Positions 1 to 7,083 are shown, counted from the first letter of the stretch. The stretch: 20,926 nucleotides of DNA from Shewanellaceae bacterium (GCA_016779685.1 JADHND010000006.1:1-20926), one strand, 5' to 3'. The notes: a model not told the origin generated them from the letters alone. Made by a program: numbers and translations.

Positions 1-417
1 TAAAGCCAATCCCGTCATACCTGGGTTTTCATAATCTCCAATACGGGGATAAAAATTCTCATGATAAACAGGTTCAGCTATGCCTGAAAAGACCAGACCT
101 GACCCCATACCCGCGGTGAACAACATCGCCAACCAAGTACTGAAGCGGTATGCAGGCATGGCTGTTGCTCCCCCTAAGACCATACGGCCTAATGGGCTGA
201 TAGCAATCGCAATCGCAATGACCGTAAAGGCTGAGCAAAGCAAAATGAGGCTGGTGTTGAAATACCCGATAAATGCGTTGCTAAAGGTAGATAAAACTGC
301 AATCGTTTCTTGAGGCAAGCCAACAAACAAGCAGAGTAGGCTCATGCATAATACCGCTGTCGGCAAGCCAGTAGTCAACGAGTAGTTTTCTTTCATAAAT
401 CTAAGATTTTTAAGCAT
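1..417 (-). CDS. BCCT-family transporter, N-terminal part (runs off the window)
   Basis: An open frame on the minus strand runs from ATG at 417 to the window edge and encodes the first 139 residues of a multi-pass membrane protein; the C-terminus lies outside. Hydrophobic segments lie near residues 19-33, 54-76 and 93-113. The stretch LFTAGMGSGLVFSGIAEPVY (residues 99-118) is the TM3 glycine-rich signature of betaine/choline/carnitine transporters (BCCT). The family usually has I where residue 106 is S and an aromatic residue (W or Y) where residue 111 is S. The fifth position of the GxGxG core is glycine, which by recollection resembles BetP rather than the Asp-bearing choline symporters. 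Substrate cannot be decided from this fragment; uptake of a quaternary amine or similar compound is the family role. A second in-frame ATG at 396 is an equally possible start, since neither has a clear Shine-Dalgarno. Family call is firm; the substrate is unknown. Confidence 0.85.
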   Translation of the reverse strand, partial: MLKNLRFMKENYSLTTGLPTAVLCMSLLCLFVGLPQETIAVLSTFSNAFIGYFNTSLILLCSAFTVIAIAIAISPLGRMVLGGATAMPAYRFSTWLAMLFTAGMGSGLVFSGIAEPVYHENFYPRIGDYENPGMTGLAL

Positions 418-432
418 TAAAAGACTTTTTAA

Positions 433-461
433 AGTATAAAAGCCCCCATTGTACATGAAGA
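433..461 (-). promoter_or_regulatory. candidate promoter of the BCCT gene
   Basis: On the minus strand a TATACT -10 box (433-438) sits 17 bp from a weak TCTTCA -35 (456-461). It would start transcription near 426, which fits translation from the ATG at 396 better than from 417. The -35 match is poor, so this is a tentative call. Confidence 0.25.
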
Positions 462-482
462 AAAAATCAATGTATATTTTAG

Positions 483-508
483 AAAAAAAAAAGCGCATGA
501 AATGCGCT
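483..508 (-). terminator. Rho-independent terminator after the DUF4402 gene
   Basis: Read on the minus strand, a perfect 7-bp stem AGCGCAT/ATGCGCT (492-508) with a 3-base loop is followed directly by a run of about ten T. It lies 33 bp beyond the stop codon of the DUF4402 gene and would insulate that gene from the BCCT transporter downstream. Confidence 0.8.
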
Positions 509-540
509 AGCCTTAAAATTTAAAGCTGAGGTTTTTTAAC

Positions 541-1092
541 TTATTGATAAACTACTGAAAATATAACCGGGTTCCCTCCAGTATTTTGGGTTGAATATGA
601 TCCTTGTGTCGCAATACTACCTGAAGGTACTTGTAGAGAACCCCCTATGTTGATGATATCCATACCTGCTGAATTCACTGAAGCACCTGAACCAGTACAG
701 ATTAAGGTCATACCGGAAACTGAGTAGTTGATTGAGAACAAGCCCAATACTTTATTAGCATCTTGCTCATGTACAAGCAACGCTGATGTAGAACAAGAAA
801 GAGTGAGTAATTCGCCGGCAGTCGCATTAATAGTAAAAGAGCCAGCTGTTCCCGTTGTTTCAGCCAAATAACCAGATGTACCTGGGGTTAAAGTGCCGTC
901 ATTTGATAGTGAAATGATGCCACCTGGATCATTCGAATCAAATTCCAATGCTCCAAAGTTCATACTAGTCACATTGGTGATGTTTAGAGCTTGCATAAAC
1001 AATGCTTGCGCATGAACATCCGTTTGCGCCGAGTTTGACGCGGTGGGTAAAATCGAACATATCGTCATCAATAAAATCGATATCTTTTTCAT
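541..1092 (-). CDS. secreted DUF4402-domain protein
   Basis: This is a 183-residue exported protein. Residues 1-21 form a Sec signal peptide (KK, hydrophobic core, likely cleavage near SNSA-QT). The mature part reads as a DUF4402 beta-sandwich: an early LNITNVTSMNFGAL segment, a Gly/Ser/Thr-rich middle, a GGSLQVPSG segment near 150-158 and the closing GSY...VIFSVVYQ strand typical of this domain. Two cysteines (C100, C132) could form a disulfide. DUF4402 proteins are surface or periplasmic and sometimes pilin-like; the function is unknown. The start is secure: an AGGAGGT Shine-Dalgarno lies 5 bases upstream of ATG 1092. The gene stands alone between AT-rich DNA and its own terminator, with no usher, chaperone or secretion gene beside it. 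Confidence 0.8.
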   Translation of the reverse strand: MKKISILLMTICSILPTASNSAQTDVHAQALFMQALNITNVTSMNFGALEFDSNDPGGIISLSNDGTLTPGTSGYLAETTGTAGSFTINATAGELLTLSCSTSALLVHEQDANKVLGLFSINYSVSGMTLICTGSGASVNSAGMDIINIGGSLQVPSGSIATQGSYSTQNTGGNPVIFSVVYQ

Positions 1093-1208
1093 GGTAACCT
1101 CCTATATAGTACTCATTACTAAAAACAACTAGAAAGTCATAGGGCAAGGTAAGATTGTTGATATTACTTCGAAATTAAACGAACAAATAAAACAGTCTAA
1201 AGCAAAAT

Positions 1209-1238
1209 ATTACATCTATAACATTATTGCAGTGCCAA
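1209..1238 (-). promoter_or_regulatory. candidate promoter of the DUF4402 gene
   Basis: On the minus strand TTGGCA (1233-1238, 5 of 6 to the sigma-70 -35) and TGTAAT (1209-1214, 5 of 6 to the -10) are 18 bp apart. The predicted leader before ATG 1092 would be about 110 nt. AT-rich surroundings make chance matches likely. Confidence 0.3.
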
Positions 1239-1385
1239 ATACATCATTGATGTTTGACAGCTCTCGTCCTAGAGAGTTATTTAATATAAGTATAGTTGAC
1301 AGGTAGGGGGTTTTCCATTAGCCATTATAGCAGCAAATACAACAAAGGAAAGGAATGGGATTACTCAAAATAGCGTATATTTAAT

Positions 1386-1440
1386 AAAAAAAAAGAGATA
1401 AATAAAGTATAAAAAACAATACTTTAAATATCTTTTTTTT
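1386..1440. repeat. long AT-only inverted repeat
   Basis: TAAAGTAT (1403-1410) and ATACTTTA (1419-1426) pair perfectly around an eight-base loop. Outside them, an A-run plus AGAGATA on the left pairs imperfectly with ATATCT plus a T-run on the right, giving a stem of roughly 20 bp. It ends in a T-run on both strands, so it could act as a weak bidirectional terminator, or simply be a low-complexity cruciform. Confidence 0.6.
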
Positions 1441-1450
1441 GAATTTTTTT

Positions 1451-1474
1451 TAAAAAAATAACGCTATTTAGCGT
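1451..1474 (-). terminator. terminator-like hairpin downstream of the aspS-ruv-DUF350 operon
   Basis: ACGCTA/TAGCGT (1461-1474) forms a compact stem. On the minus strand it is followed by TATTTTTTTA. It is about 175 bp beyond the DUF350 stop, so it could end a long 3' untranslated region of the aspS operon. I see no better terminator between 1475 and 1649. Confidence 0.5.
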
Positions 1475-1649
1475 AAAAAAAACAACGTAACTTATTGATA
1501 ATAGTTGTATTTAAAAAACTATCTGGTAAGACCAATAAAAAGCGGATCACTTTTATAAGATTTTTTTTTATATCATTTTCAATGACTTAAAAATTAAAAA
1601 ATATAGGTAAAGACCCTTTATAATACCTAGGCTAGGCTCTTAAAACCCC

Positions 1650-2087
1650 TTAAAACGTCATACAAGCAGCATTGAGCAAACCCGTTGACAGCGCCATAGC
1701 ACCTAATATAATTGCAGCAGCGATGTCCCCTTCTTCTATACGCGCATCAACCTTGGGCAACAACAACAACCGCACGATATAAAAACCCATCAGCTGGGCT
1801 ACGATCGCTACCCCACCCCACATGGCAAAATCTATCATGTTGATGGTGTTGACGGCGGCACTGGCAATCGCAATGCTATAACCCAACGCGGCACCTGCCA
1901 AAGCGATCGAAGCGGCTACATTCTTTTGTTGTCGAATCAGCTCCCAATCGTTGTTGGGTGTGATCAAGTTATATAGCCATTTAAATGCCAACAGAAACGT
2001 CATAGCGATGGCAAAATACACCACGTACTGCACAATTCCATCCATAAATAAATTTAAAAGCTGCGAAAAACCTATGGTTTCTTCCAT
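1650..2087 (-). CDS. DUF350 (YjfL-type) inner-membrane protein
   Basis: This is a 145-residue membrane protein with four hydrophobic helices (about residues 18-38, 54-77, 85-108 and 122-142). Family landmarks are NVAASIALAGAALGYSIAIA, an acidic IEEGDIAAAI segment before the last helix, and the closing GLLNAACMTF. DUF350 proteins are usually a duplicated two-helix unit of unknown function. I choose ATG 2087: it overlaps the ruvB stop by one base (TGATG) and has AAGGGGA a few bases upstream, whereas the in-frame TTG at 2090 is less likely. The overlap predicts translational coupling to ruvB. In many gammaproteobacteria the tol-pal genes follow ruvB, so this neighbour is less usual. Nothing in the protein itself suggests a role in recombination. 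Confidence 0.85.
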   Translation of the reverse strand: MEETIGFSQLLNLFMDGIVQYVVYFAIAMTFLLAFKWLYNLITPNNDWELIRQQKNVAASIALAGAALGYSIAIASAAVNTINMIDFAMWGGVAIVAQLMGFYIVRLLLLPKVDARIEEGDIAAAIILGAMALSTGLLNAACMTF

Positions 2088-3100
2088 CAAGTCCCCTTTT
2101 TGGTTGGTAATTGATTAAAATGCTGATATGTTTTGTTGGTCGCTATTCGCCCACGGGGCGTTCTTTCAATAAAACCTTGTTGAATCATAAAAGGCTCTAG
2201 CACATCTTCAATGGTGTCTCTGTCTTCTCCAATCGCCGCCGCTAAATTATCTAAGCCAACTGCCCTGCCTTCAAAGCGTTCAATCAAGGTCATGAGCAAT
2301 TTTCTGTCCATAAAATCAAATCCTTCCGCATCTATATCCAGAAAAAGCAACGACGCGCATGCGACCGCTTCAGTAATAATGCCTGCATATTGAACATCCG
2401 CAAAATCTCGCACACGTTTTAGCAACCGATTGGTAATTCGGGGCGTGCCACGAGACCGTCGTGCAATTTCAGCTGCACCTGAAGCGTCAATATCAACCTT
2501 TAAAACTGTAGCAGATCGTTGTACAATTTGAGTCAATTCTTGATTTGAATAAAACGCTAAGCGAAGTGGAATACCAAAACGTGCTCGTAATGGCGATGTT
2601 AACGAACCCGCTTTGGTGGTCGCTCCAATCAGCGTAAAAGGAGGTAAATCTAATTTAATTGAACGTGCAGCAGGTCCTTCGCCAATCATAATATCAATTT
2701 GATAATCTTCCATAGCCGGATACAATATCTCTTCTATATGCGGTGCCAATCGATGAATCTCATCGATAAACAACACATCTCCCGCTTCCAAATTGGTGAG
2801 GAGCGAAGCCAAATCGCCAGCTTTTTCAAGCACAGGTCCTGAAGTGCATTTGATGTTACTATCCATTTCATGCGCAATAATATTGGCTAAAGTGGTTTTA
2901 CCAAGCCCTGGTGGCCCATAGATCAAAACATGATCCAAGGCTTCACCCCGGTCTTTCGCAGCTTGGATAAACACCGCTAGTTGCGATCGGGCATCCGTTT
3001 GTCCAATATACTCCATTAGCATCTTCGGCCGCATGGCTCGATCTACCGACGCATCCCTGGGTTGAGATGTGGCACTGATAATTCTGTCTGCCTCAATCAT
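2087..3100 (-). CDS. ruvB: Holliday junction branch-migration ATPase RuvB
   Basis: RuvB is the hexameric AAA+ motor that, with RuvA, drives branch migration of Holliday junctions in recombinational repair. The 337-residue length is normal. Visible are Walker A GPPGLGKTT (62-70), Walker B with DEIHR (113-117), the sensor/arginine region GATTKAGSLTSPLRARFGI, and the C-terminal winged-helix DNA-binding part ending RTPRGRIAT. The start ATG 3100 has AAAGGAA upstream. It follows ruvA by 31 bp, and that gap holds a tandem decamer. The stop overlaps the DUF350 start. Confidence 0.97.
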   Translation of the reverse strand: MIEADRIISATSQPRDASVDRAMRPKMLMEYIGQTDARSQLAVFIQAAKDRGEALDHVLIYGPPGLGKTTLANIIAHEMDSNIKCTSGPVLEKAGDLASLLTNLEAGDVLFIDEIHRLAPHIEEILYPAMEDYQIDIMIGEGPAARSIKLDLPPFTLIGATTKAGSLTSPLRARFGIPLRLAFYSNQELTQIVQRSATVLKVDIDASGAAEIARRSRGTPRITNRLLKRVRDFADVQYAGIITEAVACASLLFLDIDAEGFDFMDRKLLMTLIERFEGRAVGLDNLAAAIGEDRDTIEDVLEPFMIQQGFIERTPRGRIATNKTYQHFNQLPTKKGT

Positions 3101-3110
3101 GGTGGCTTCC

Positions 3111-3130
3111 TTTATTAACCTTTATTAACC
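3111..3130 (-). repeat. tandem decamer between ruvA and ruvB
   Basis: Two exact copies of GGTTAATAAA (minus-strand reading) fill most of the ruvA-ruvB gap. The downstream copy is followed by GGAAG, so its AAAGGA forms part of the ruvB ribosome-binding site. It looks like a small slippage duplication. Confidence 0.8.
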
Positions 3131-3131
3131 C

Positions 3132-3731
3132 TTAAGCACACATGGTCTGCAATGCTTTTTTAATGACAGCTTCTGAACGCATACCAGCTTGATAAACTTG
3201 CGCCACCATCTTGCTCGCTTGGCTTGATTTATAGCCTAGTACCATCAAGGCATCCAACGCTTCTTGCTCAACCTCATCTTGCTCAGCAAGCCCCTTAGGC
3301 TGATTTAAAGTCGCCGTATTTAATGGCAACTGCTTTAACTTGTCTCTCATTTCTATGACCAAGCGCTCAGCAGTTTTTTTACCCACGCCCGGTAATTTGG
3401 TTAATTGAGCGACATTTTCATCTTGCATACATTGCATTAGAGCATTGCTGTCCATACCCGATAAAATCGACAGTGCCATTTTCGGGCCCACACCGTTCAC
3501 TTTAATTAAATGCCTAAATAAGGTTCTCTCATGGGTATCTACAAAACCATACAAAAGCTGAGCGTCTTCGCGTACCACAAAGTGAGTGTACAACAGACAG
3601 TTTTGGTTCAATTCTGGCAGCTGATAAAAGCTGCTCATAGAGACTTGAGCTTCGTAGCCAACACCTTGGATATCGAGCACGACATAAGGTGCTTGCTTTA
3701 CGATTAATGTACCCTGTAATCTTTCTATCAT
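3132..3731 (-). CDS. ruvA: Holliday junction DNA helicase subunit RuvA
   Basis: RuvA is the tetrameric protein that holds the four-way junction and loads RuvB. It is 199 residues from ATG 3731, which matches the usual MIGRL-type start (here MIERLQGTL); the TTG at 3734 is one codon earlier and less likely. Domains are an N-terminal OB fold (about 1-62, including FVVREDAQLLYGF), two helix-hairpin-helix motifs VNGVGPKMALSIL and LPGVGKKTAERLVIEM, a flexible Q/P/E-rich linker, and the C-terminal three-helix RuvB-binding domain. A GAGG Shine-Dalgarno lies five bases before the ATG. It sits 18 bp after ruvC in the same operon. Confidence 0.97.
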   Translation of the reverse strand: MIERLQGTLIVKQAPYVVLDIQGVGYEAQVSMSSFYQLPELNQNCLLYTHFVVREDAQLLYGFVDTHERTLFRHLIKVNGVGPKMALSILSGMDSNALMQCMQDENVAQLTKLPGVGKKTAERLVIEMRDKLKQLPLNTATLNQPKGLAEQDEVEQEALDALMVLGYKSSQASKMVAQVYQAGMRSEAVIKKALQTMCA

Positions 3732-3749
3732 CAAAGCCTCGCTTATGAC

Positions 3750-4283
3750 TTATTTGGGTTCAGGTGGTTGATAATGGCGCCAGCCAGCACCAGCCGTGGT
3801 TTGCTTGGTCAATAGGTTGTTGTTGGTATGATGGTGACAAATCGCTAGTGCCAGCGCGTCGGCTGCATCTGCTTGAGGCGAGCTGGTCAAACTGAGCAAT
3901 TGACACACCATGTGTTTCACTTGATTCTTGTCGGCGGCGCCGGTACCAACCAACGCTAGCTTCATCGCCCTTGGTGCATATTCGAAAACAGGCAAGTTAG
4001 CTAATGTGGCTGCCACGATAGCCACCCCTCGAGCTTGACCTAATTTTAAGGCAGCATCGGCATTTTTGGACATAAAAACCTGTTCTATCGAAAACTCTTG
4101 GGGTTGATATTGCTGGATAATTTGCTGAACGCCTTGATAGATGAGCTTTAATCGACCAGGCAAATCGCCTTGATTGGTGCGAATGCAACCGCTAGCAACA
4201 TAACTAATTTGATTTTGATGGACGCGAATCAACCCGTAGCCGGTCACTCGCGATCCTGGATCAATGCCCAATATAATCGACAT
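3750..4283 (-). CDS. ruvC: crossover junction endonuclease RuvC
   Basis: RuvC is the dimeric resolvase that nicks Holliday junctions symmetrically. The 177 residues have an RNase H-like fold. The four catalytic acidic residues are visible: D8 in ILGIDPGSR, E67 in SIEQVF, and D139 and D142 in ADAADALALAICHH. The C-terminus extends slightly beyond the usual end with a Gly/Trp/Pro-rich tail. ATG 4283 overlaps the yebC stop by one base (TGATG) and has no strong Shine-Dalgarno of its own, so translation is probably coupled to yebC. Confidence 0.97.
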   Translation of the reverse strand: MSIILGIDPGSRVTGYGLIRVHQNQISYVASGCIRTNQGDLPGRLKLIYQGVQQIIQQYQPQEFSIEQVFMSKNADAALKLGQARGVAIVAATLANLPVFEYAPRAMKLALVGTGAADKNQVKHMVCQLLSLTSSPQADAADALALAICHHHTNNNLLTKQTTAGAGWRHYQPPEPK

Positions 4284-5035
4284 CAGAATGTATCTAAGGC
4301 CGCTGCGACTTCATCTGCAATTTGACCATTGTGGTAGACCTCTTGAACATCATCCAATTCTTCTAACATGTCAATCAACCGAATAAATTTAGGGGCTGTC
4401 GCAACATCTAAATCAGCACTGGTCGAAGGAATCATAGCAACTTCAGCATGCTCTGCGGTTAAATTCGCTGCATCTAAGCCATCTTTCACCATCCCAAAGT
4501 TTTCAGGTGTGGTATACACCAAAAATGATCCATCTTCATGTGGAATCATATCCTCAGCACCCGACTCTAAAGCGGCTTCTAGTAGTTGATCTTCATCATA
4601 TGCAGAACCGAACGTCAACACACCTTTCTTTTCAAATAAGTAAGACACTGAACCATCTGTGCCTAAATTGCCCCCTGATTTAGTAAAAGCATGACGCACC
4701 CCGGACACCGTTCGATTGCGATTGTCGGTTAAACATTCCACCATCACAGCCGTGCCCCCTGGGCCATAACCTTCATAAAGAACGGTATCCAAGGCTTGAC
4801 CTTCTAACTCACCGGAACCACGCTTTATCGAACGTTCAATGGTGTCTCGAGTCATGTTGTTAGACAACGCTTTATCAATCGCAGCCCGCAAGCGAGGATT
4901 GGTGCTCGAATCAGACCCACCTTCACGTGCAGACACGGTGAGTTCTCGAATCAGTTTGGTGAATAATTTACCCCGTTTTGAGTCCTGAGCCGCTTTACGG
5001 TGTTTTATATTTGCCCATTTGCTATGACCTGCCAT
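4283..5035 (-). CDS. yebC: YebC/TACO1-family protein
   Basis: This 250-residue YebC-family protein belongs to a group described as transcriptional regulators and, more recently, as factors that help ribosomes through difficult (proline-rich) stretches. I choose ATG 5035 because it gives the canonical start MAGHSKWANIKHRKAAQDSKRGK. An in-frame ATG at 5089 would add 18 residues with no family match. A TAGGAG sequence lies about 11 bases upstream. Further landmarks are YEGYGPGGTAVMVECLTDNRNRT and the closing LDDVQEVYHN. It lies between aspS and ruvC, a common gammaproteobacterial arrangement. The start choice decides whether the region 5036-5112 is non-coding, and it contains a strong hairpin. 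Confidence 0.95.
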   Translation of the reverse strand: MAGHSKWANIKHRKAAQDSKRGKLFTKLIRELTVSAREGGSDSSTNPRLRAAIDKALSNNMTRDTIERSIKRGSGELEGQALDTVLYEGYGPGGTAVMVECLTDNRNRTVSGVRHAFTKSGGNLGTDGSVSYLFEKKGVLTFGSAYDEDQLLEAALESGAEDMIPHEDGSFLVYTTPENFGMVKDGLDAANLTAEHAEVAMIPSTSADLDVATAPKFIRLIDMLEELDDVQEVYHNGQIADEVAAALDTF

Positions 5036-5082
5036 AACTAAGAATACTCCTACATTCAAATTTTTTATTGGTTTACGAGCTG

Positions 5083-5107
5083 GCCTCATTCATCACATGA
5101 ATGAGGC
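5083..5107. repeat. perfect 11-bp inverted repeat between aspS and yebC
   Basis: GCCTCATTCAT (5083-5093) and ATGAATGAGGC (5097-5107) are exact reverse complements around a three-base loop. The structure starts five bases past the aspS stop codon. On neither strand is it followed by a proper T-run, so it is not a textbook Rho-independent terminator; RNA processing, 3'-end protection or partial attenuation between aspS and yebC would fit. Confidence 0.75.
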
Positions 5108-5112
5108 TATCT

Positions 5113-6885
5113 TTATGCGTGTTCAGGTTGATTTTTCATCACTTGAATATGTAAATCTTGCAATTGTGTCTGATTTGCTGGACTAGGCGCTTGCGTTAAT
5201 GGGCAGGCCGCTGTGGTCGTCTTAGGAAAAGCCATCACATCTCGAATCGATGTTGCTTGGGTCATGAGCATGATGATACGATCAAGACCAAAAGCAATAC
5301 CAGCATGCGGTGGGGTGCCATAACGCAACGCTTCCAACAAGAAGCCAAACTTGTTGTCAATTTCTTCGTCACTTAAATTTAAAAGGTCAAACACTTGTTT
5401 TTGCATCGCACTATCGTGGATACGCACCGAACCACCACCTAATTCAAATCCATTGAGCACCATGTCATATGCTTCTGATAACGCTTTAAGTGGTTCCGCT
5501 GCAAAGTGTTGTGTAGACATAGACTTCGGTGCCGTAAACGGATGATGTAACGTATGTAAACGACCATCCACTTCCTCAAACATCGGGAAATCAACGACCC
5601 ACAATGGGCACCAAGTGGCTTCAATCAGTCCAAAATCTTCGCCTAATTGCAATCGAAGTGCGCCTAAGGCTTCCGTCACTTGTGTCGACTTATCGGCACA
5701 AAACAACAAGCAATCACCTGTCTTAGCCGCTGTTCTTTCTAGCAAGCTGGCTAATAAGGTCTCGTCTAAGAACTTTGCAATCGGCGACTGAATGCCTGCT
5801 AGTCCCTCATTTAAAGCATTGACCTTGATCCACGCCAAGCCTTTAGCACCATAGGTTTGTACTGTTTTGGTATAACCATCAATGGTTTTTCGTGACATTG
5901 CCGCGCCACCAGGCACACAAATCACACTCACGCGCCCAGCAGGGTCTTGTGCTGGCTCCCGAAACACTTGAAAGTCGATATCACCGACTAAGTCCGCCAC
6001 ATCAATCAAAGTCAATGGGTTTCTTAGATCGGGCTTATCTGAGCCATATAAACGCATTGCGTCAGCATAGGTCATGCGAGGGAAAGTGCCTAAATCAACA
6101 TCCAATAAGGTTTTAAAAACATGCTGCAGCATCCCTTCGTTAAATTGCATGAGACTTTCTGCGTCCATAAATGAAGTTTCAATATCCACTTGGGTAAATT
6201 CGGGTTGTCTATCTGCGCGTAAATCTTCATCACGAAAACATTTTACAATCTGATAATACCGATCAAAACCCGATACCATCAGCAGCTGTTTAAAAATTTG
6301 AGGTGATTGAGGCAACGCAAAGAAACGGCCTTTGTGAGTGCGTGAAGGCACCAAATAATCACGAGCACCTTCAGGGGTGGCTTTGGTCAGCATCGGCGTT
6401 TCAATGTCTAAAAAATCATGTTCTGCCAGATAAGCACGCATGCATTGCGTTACTTGAGCGCGAAAGATGAGACGCTGAGTCATCTCTGGACGACGTAAAT
6501 CAAGATAACGATATTTTAGGCGTTGTTCATCGCTGTTGTTCGGATCGTCTAAATTAATCGGCAACGGTGCCGCTGTGTTAAGGATACGCAGTGTTTGGGC
6601 TTGTACTTCAATCGCACCCGTTGACATATTCGAATTCACTTGACCAGCAGGACGAGCATGGACCACACCCGTTATCGCCACACAAAACTCTTGACGTAAA
6701 CGATTGGCTTCAGTGAATATGGCTTCCTGCTGAGGATCAAACACCACTTGAATTAAACCAGTACGGTCACGTAAGTCAACAAATATAAGACCGCCTAAGT
6801 CGCGGCGACGGTTAACCCAGCCTACCAGCTCAACCGATTCAGTGGCGTGTTGAGCATGGATGGCACCACAATAATGACTGCGCAT
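5113..6885 (-). CDS. aspS: aspartyl-tRNA synthetase
   Basis: This class IIb synthetase charges tRNA-Asp with aspartate in the cytoplasm. The 590-residue length is that of bacterial AspRS. The order is an N-terminal OB anticodon-binding domain (GWVNRRRDLGGLIFVDLRDR, 22-41), the catalytic core with class II motif 2 FRDEDLRADRQPEFTQVDIE (217-236), the bacterial GAD insertion (about 290-430), and motif 3 GIAFGLDRIIMLM (529-541). Residue 30 is Leu, as in E. coli, but residue 81 is Gly, as in non-discriminating enzymes (see findings). AAAGGAA lies upstream of ATG 6885. It is the first gene of the aspS-yebC-ruvCAB-DUF350 row and is divergent from cmoA. Confidence 0.97.
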   Translation of the reverse strand: MRSHYCGAIHAQHATESVELVGWVNRRRDLGGLIFVDLRDRTGLIQVVFDPQQEAIFTEANRLRQEFCVAITGVVHARPAGQVNSNMSTGAIEVQAQTLRILNTAAPLPINLDDPNNSDEQRLKYRYLDLRRPEMTQRLIFRAQVTQCMRAYLAEHDFLDIETPMLTKATPEGARDYLVPSRTHKGRFFALPQSPQIFKQLLMVSGFDRYYQIVKCFRDEDLRADRQPEFTQVDIETSFMDAESLMQFNEGMLQHVFKTLLDVDLGTFPRMTYADAMRLYGSDKPDLRNPLTLIDVADLVGDIDFQVFREPAQDPAGRVSVICVPGGAAMSRKTIDGYTKTVQTYGAKGLAWIKVNALNEGLAGIQSPIAKFLDETLLASLLERTAAKTGDCLLFCADKSTQVTEALGALRLQLGEDFGLIEATWCPLWVVDFPMFEEVDGRLHTLHHPFTAPKSMSTQHFAAEPLKALSEAYDMVLNGFELGGGSVRIHDSAMQKQVFDLLNLSDEEIDNKFGFLLEALRYGTPPHAGIAFGLDRIIMLMTQATSIRDVMAFPKTTTAACPLTQAPSPANQTQLQDLHIQVMKNQPEHA

Positions 6886-6942
6886 GGTTGATGTTCCTTT
6901 TATTTCGAATGATTCAGAAAAATTTAAATCTTAAAAAAGTGT

Positions 6943-6971
6943 ATTATATGAAAATTATGGGTGACTAAAAA
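6943..6971 (-). promoter_or_regulatory. likely promoter of the aspS operon
   Basis: On the minus strand a perfect TATAAT -10 (6943-6948) lies 17 bp from a weak TTTTTA -35 (6966-6971). The start would be near 6936, giving a leader of about 50 nt before ATG 6885. Confidence 0.5.
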
Positions 6972-7017
6972 CCTAAAAATCCGATTTATTCCGATTCTTT
7001 TAAAAAAAAATGCAGCG

Positions 7018-7048
7018 TTGACCCAAGATGGGTTGGTTCTTGACCCAA
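7018..7048 (+). repeat. two TTGACCCAA direct repeats upstream of cmoA
   Basis: TTGACCCAA occurs at 7018-7026 and again at 7040-7048, 22 bp apart (about two helical turns). Between and overlapping them is a small inverted repeat ACCCA/TGGGT. The second copy falls inside the spacer of the candidate cmoA promoter, so it could be an operator; chance duplication is also possible. Confidence 0.5.
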
Positions 7049-7061
7049 ATAACAGTAAAAT
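7033..7061 (+). promoter_or_regulatory. candidate promoter of the cmoA operon
   Basis: TTGGTT (7033-7038) and TAAAAT (7056-7061, 5 of 6 to TATAAT) are separated by exactly 17 bp. Transcription would start near 7068, about 16 nt before ATG 7084. The -35 match is only moderate. Confidence 0.35.
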
Positions 7062-7083
7062 AAAACAAATTCTCTCATTGAAA

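Larger units (their letters stand above)
1093..1649. other. AT-rich non-coding stretch between the DUF4402 and DUF350 genes
   Basis: No convincing gene is visible in these 557 bp on either strand. From about 1370 to 1620 the sequence is strongly AT-rich with many A and T runs. It contains two TTGACAG words (1254 and 1296) flanking a small inverted repeat CTCTC/GAGAG (1261-1276), a nine-codon plus-strand frame (1355-1384) preceded by AAAGGAAAGGA, the long hairpin at 1386-1440, and the terminator-like hairpin at 1451-1474. Neither TTGACA has a good -10 at the right spacing on the plus strand. Confidence 0.7.

Noticed and set aside
80..313. Plus-strand open frame of 77 codons
   Set aside because: It lies antisense to the BCCT transporter, whose family signature is clear on the minus strand; the plus-strand frame has no family match.
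1296..1324. A plus-strand promoter from the perfect TTGACA at 1296
   Set aside because: At 16-18 bp spacing the -10 candidates (TTAGCC, TAGCCA, AGCCAT) are poor, and no gene follows.
5036..5089. An 18-residue N-terminal extension of yebC
   Set aside because: The canonical MAGHSKWA start at 5035 has an AGGAG upstream, and the extension matches nothing in the family.
6961..7083. A 41-codon upstream extension of cmoA starting at a GTG
   Set aside because: CmoA homologues start at about the ATG at 7084; the extension has no similarity and contains the candidate promoter and repeat.
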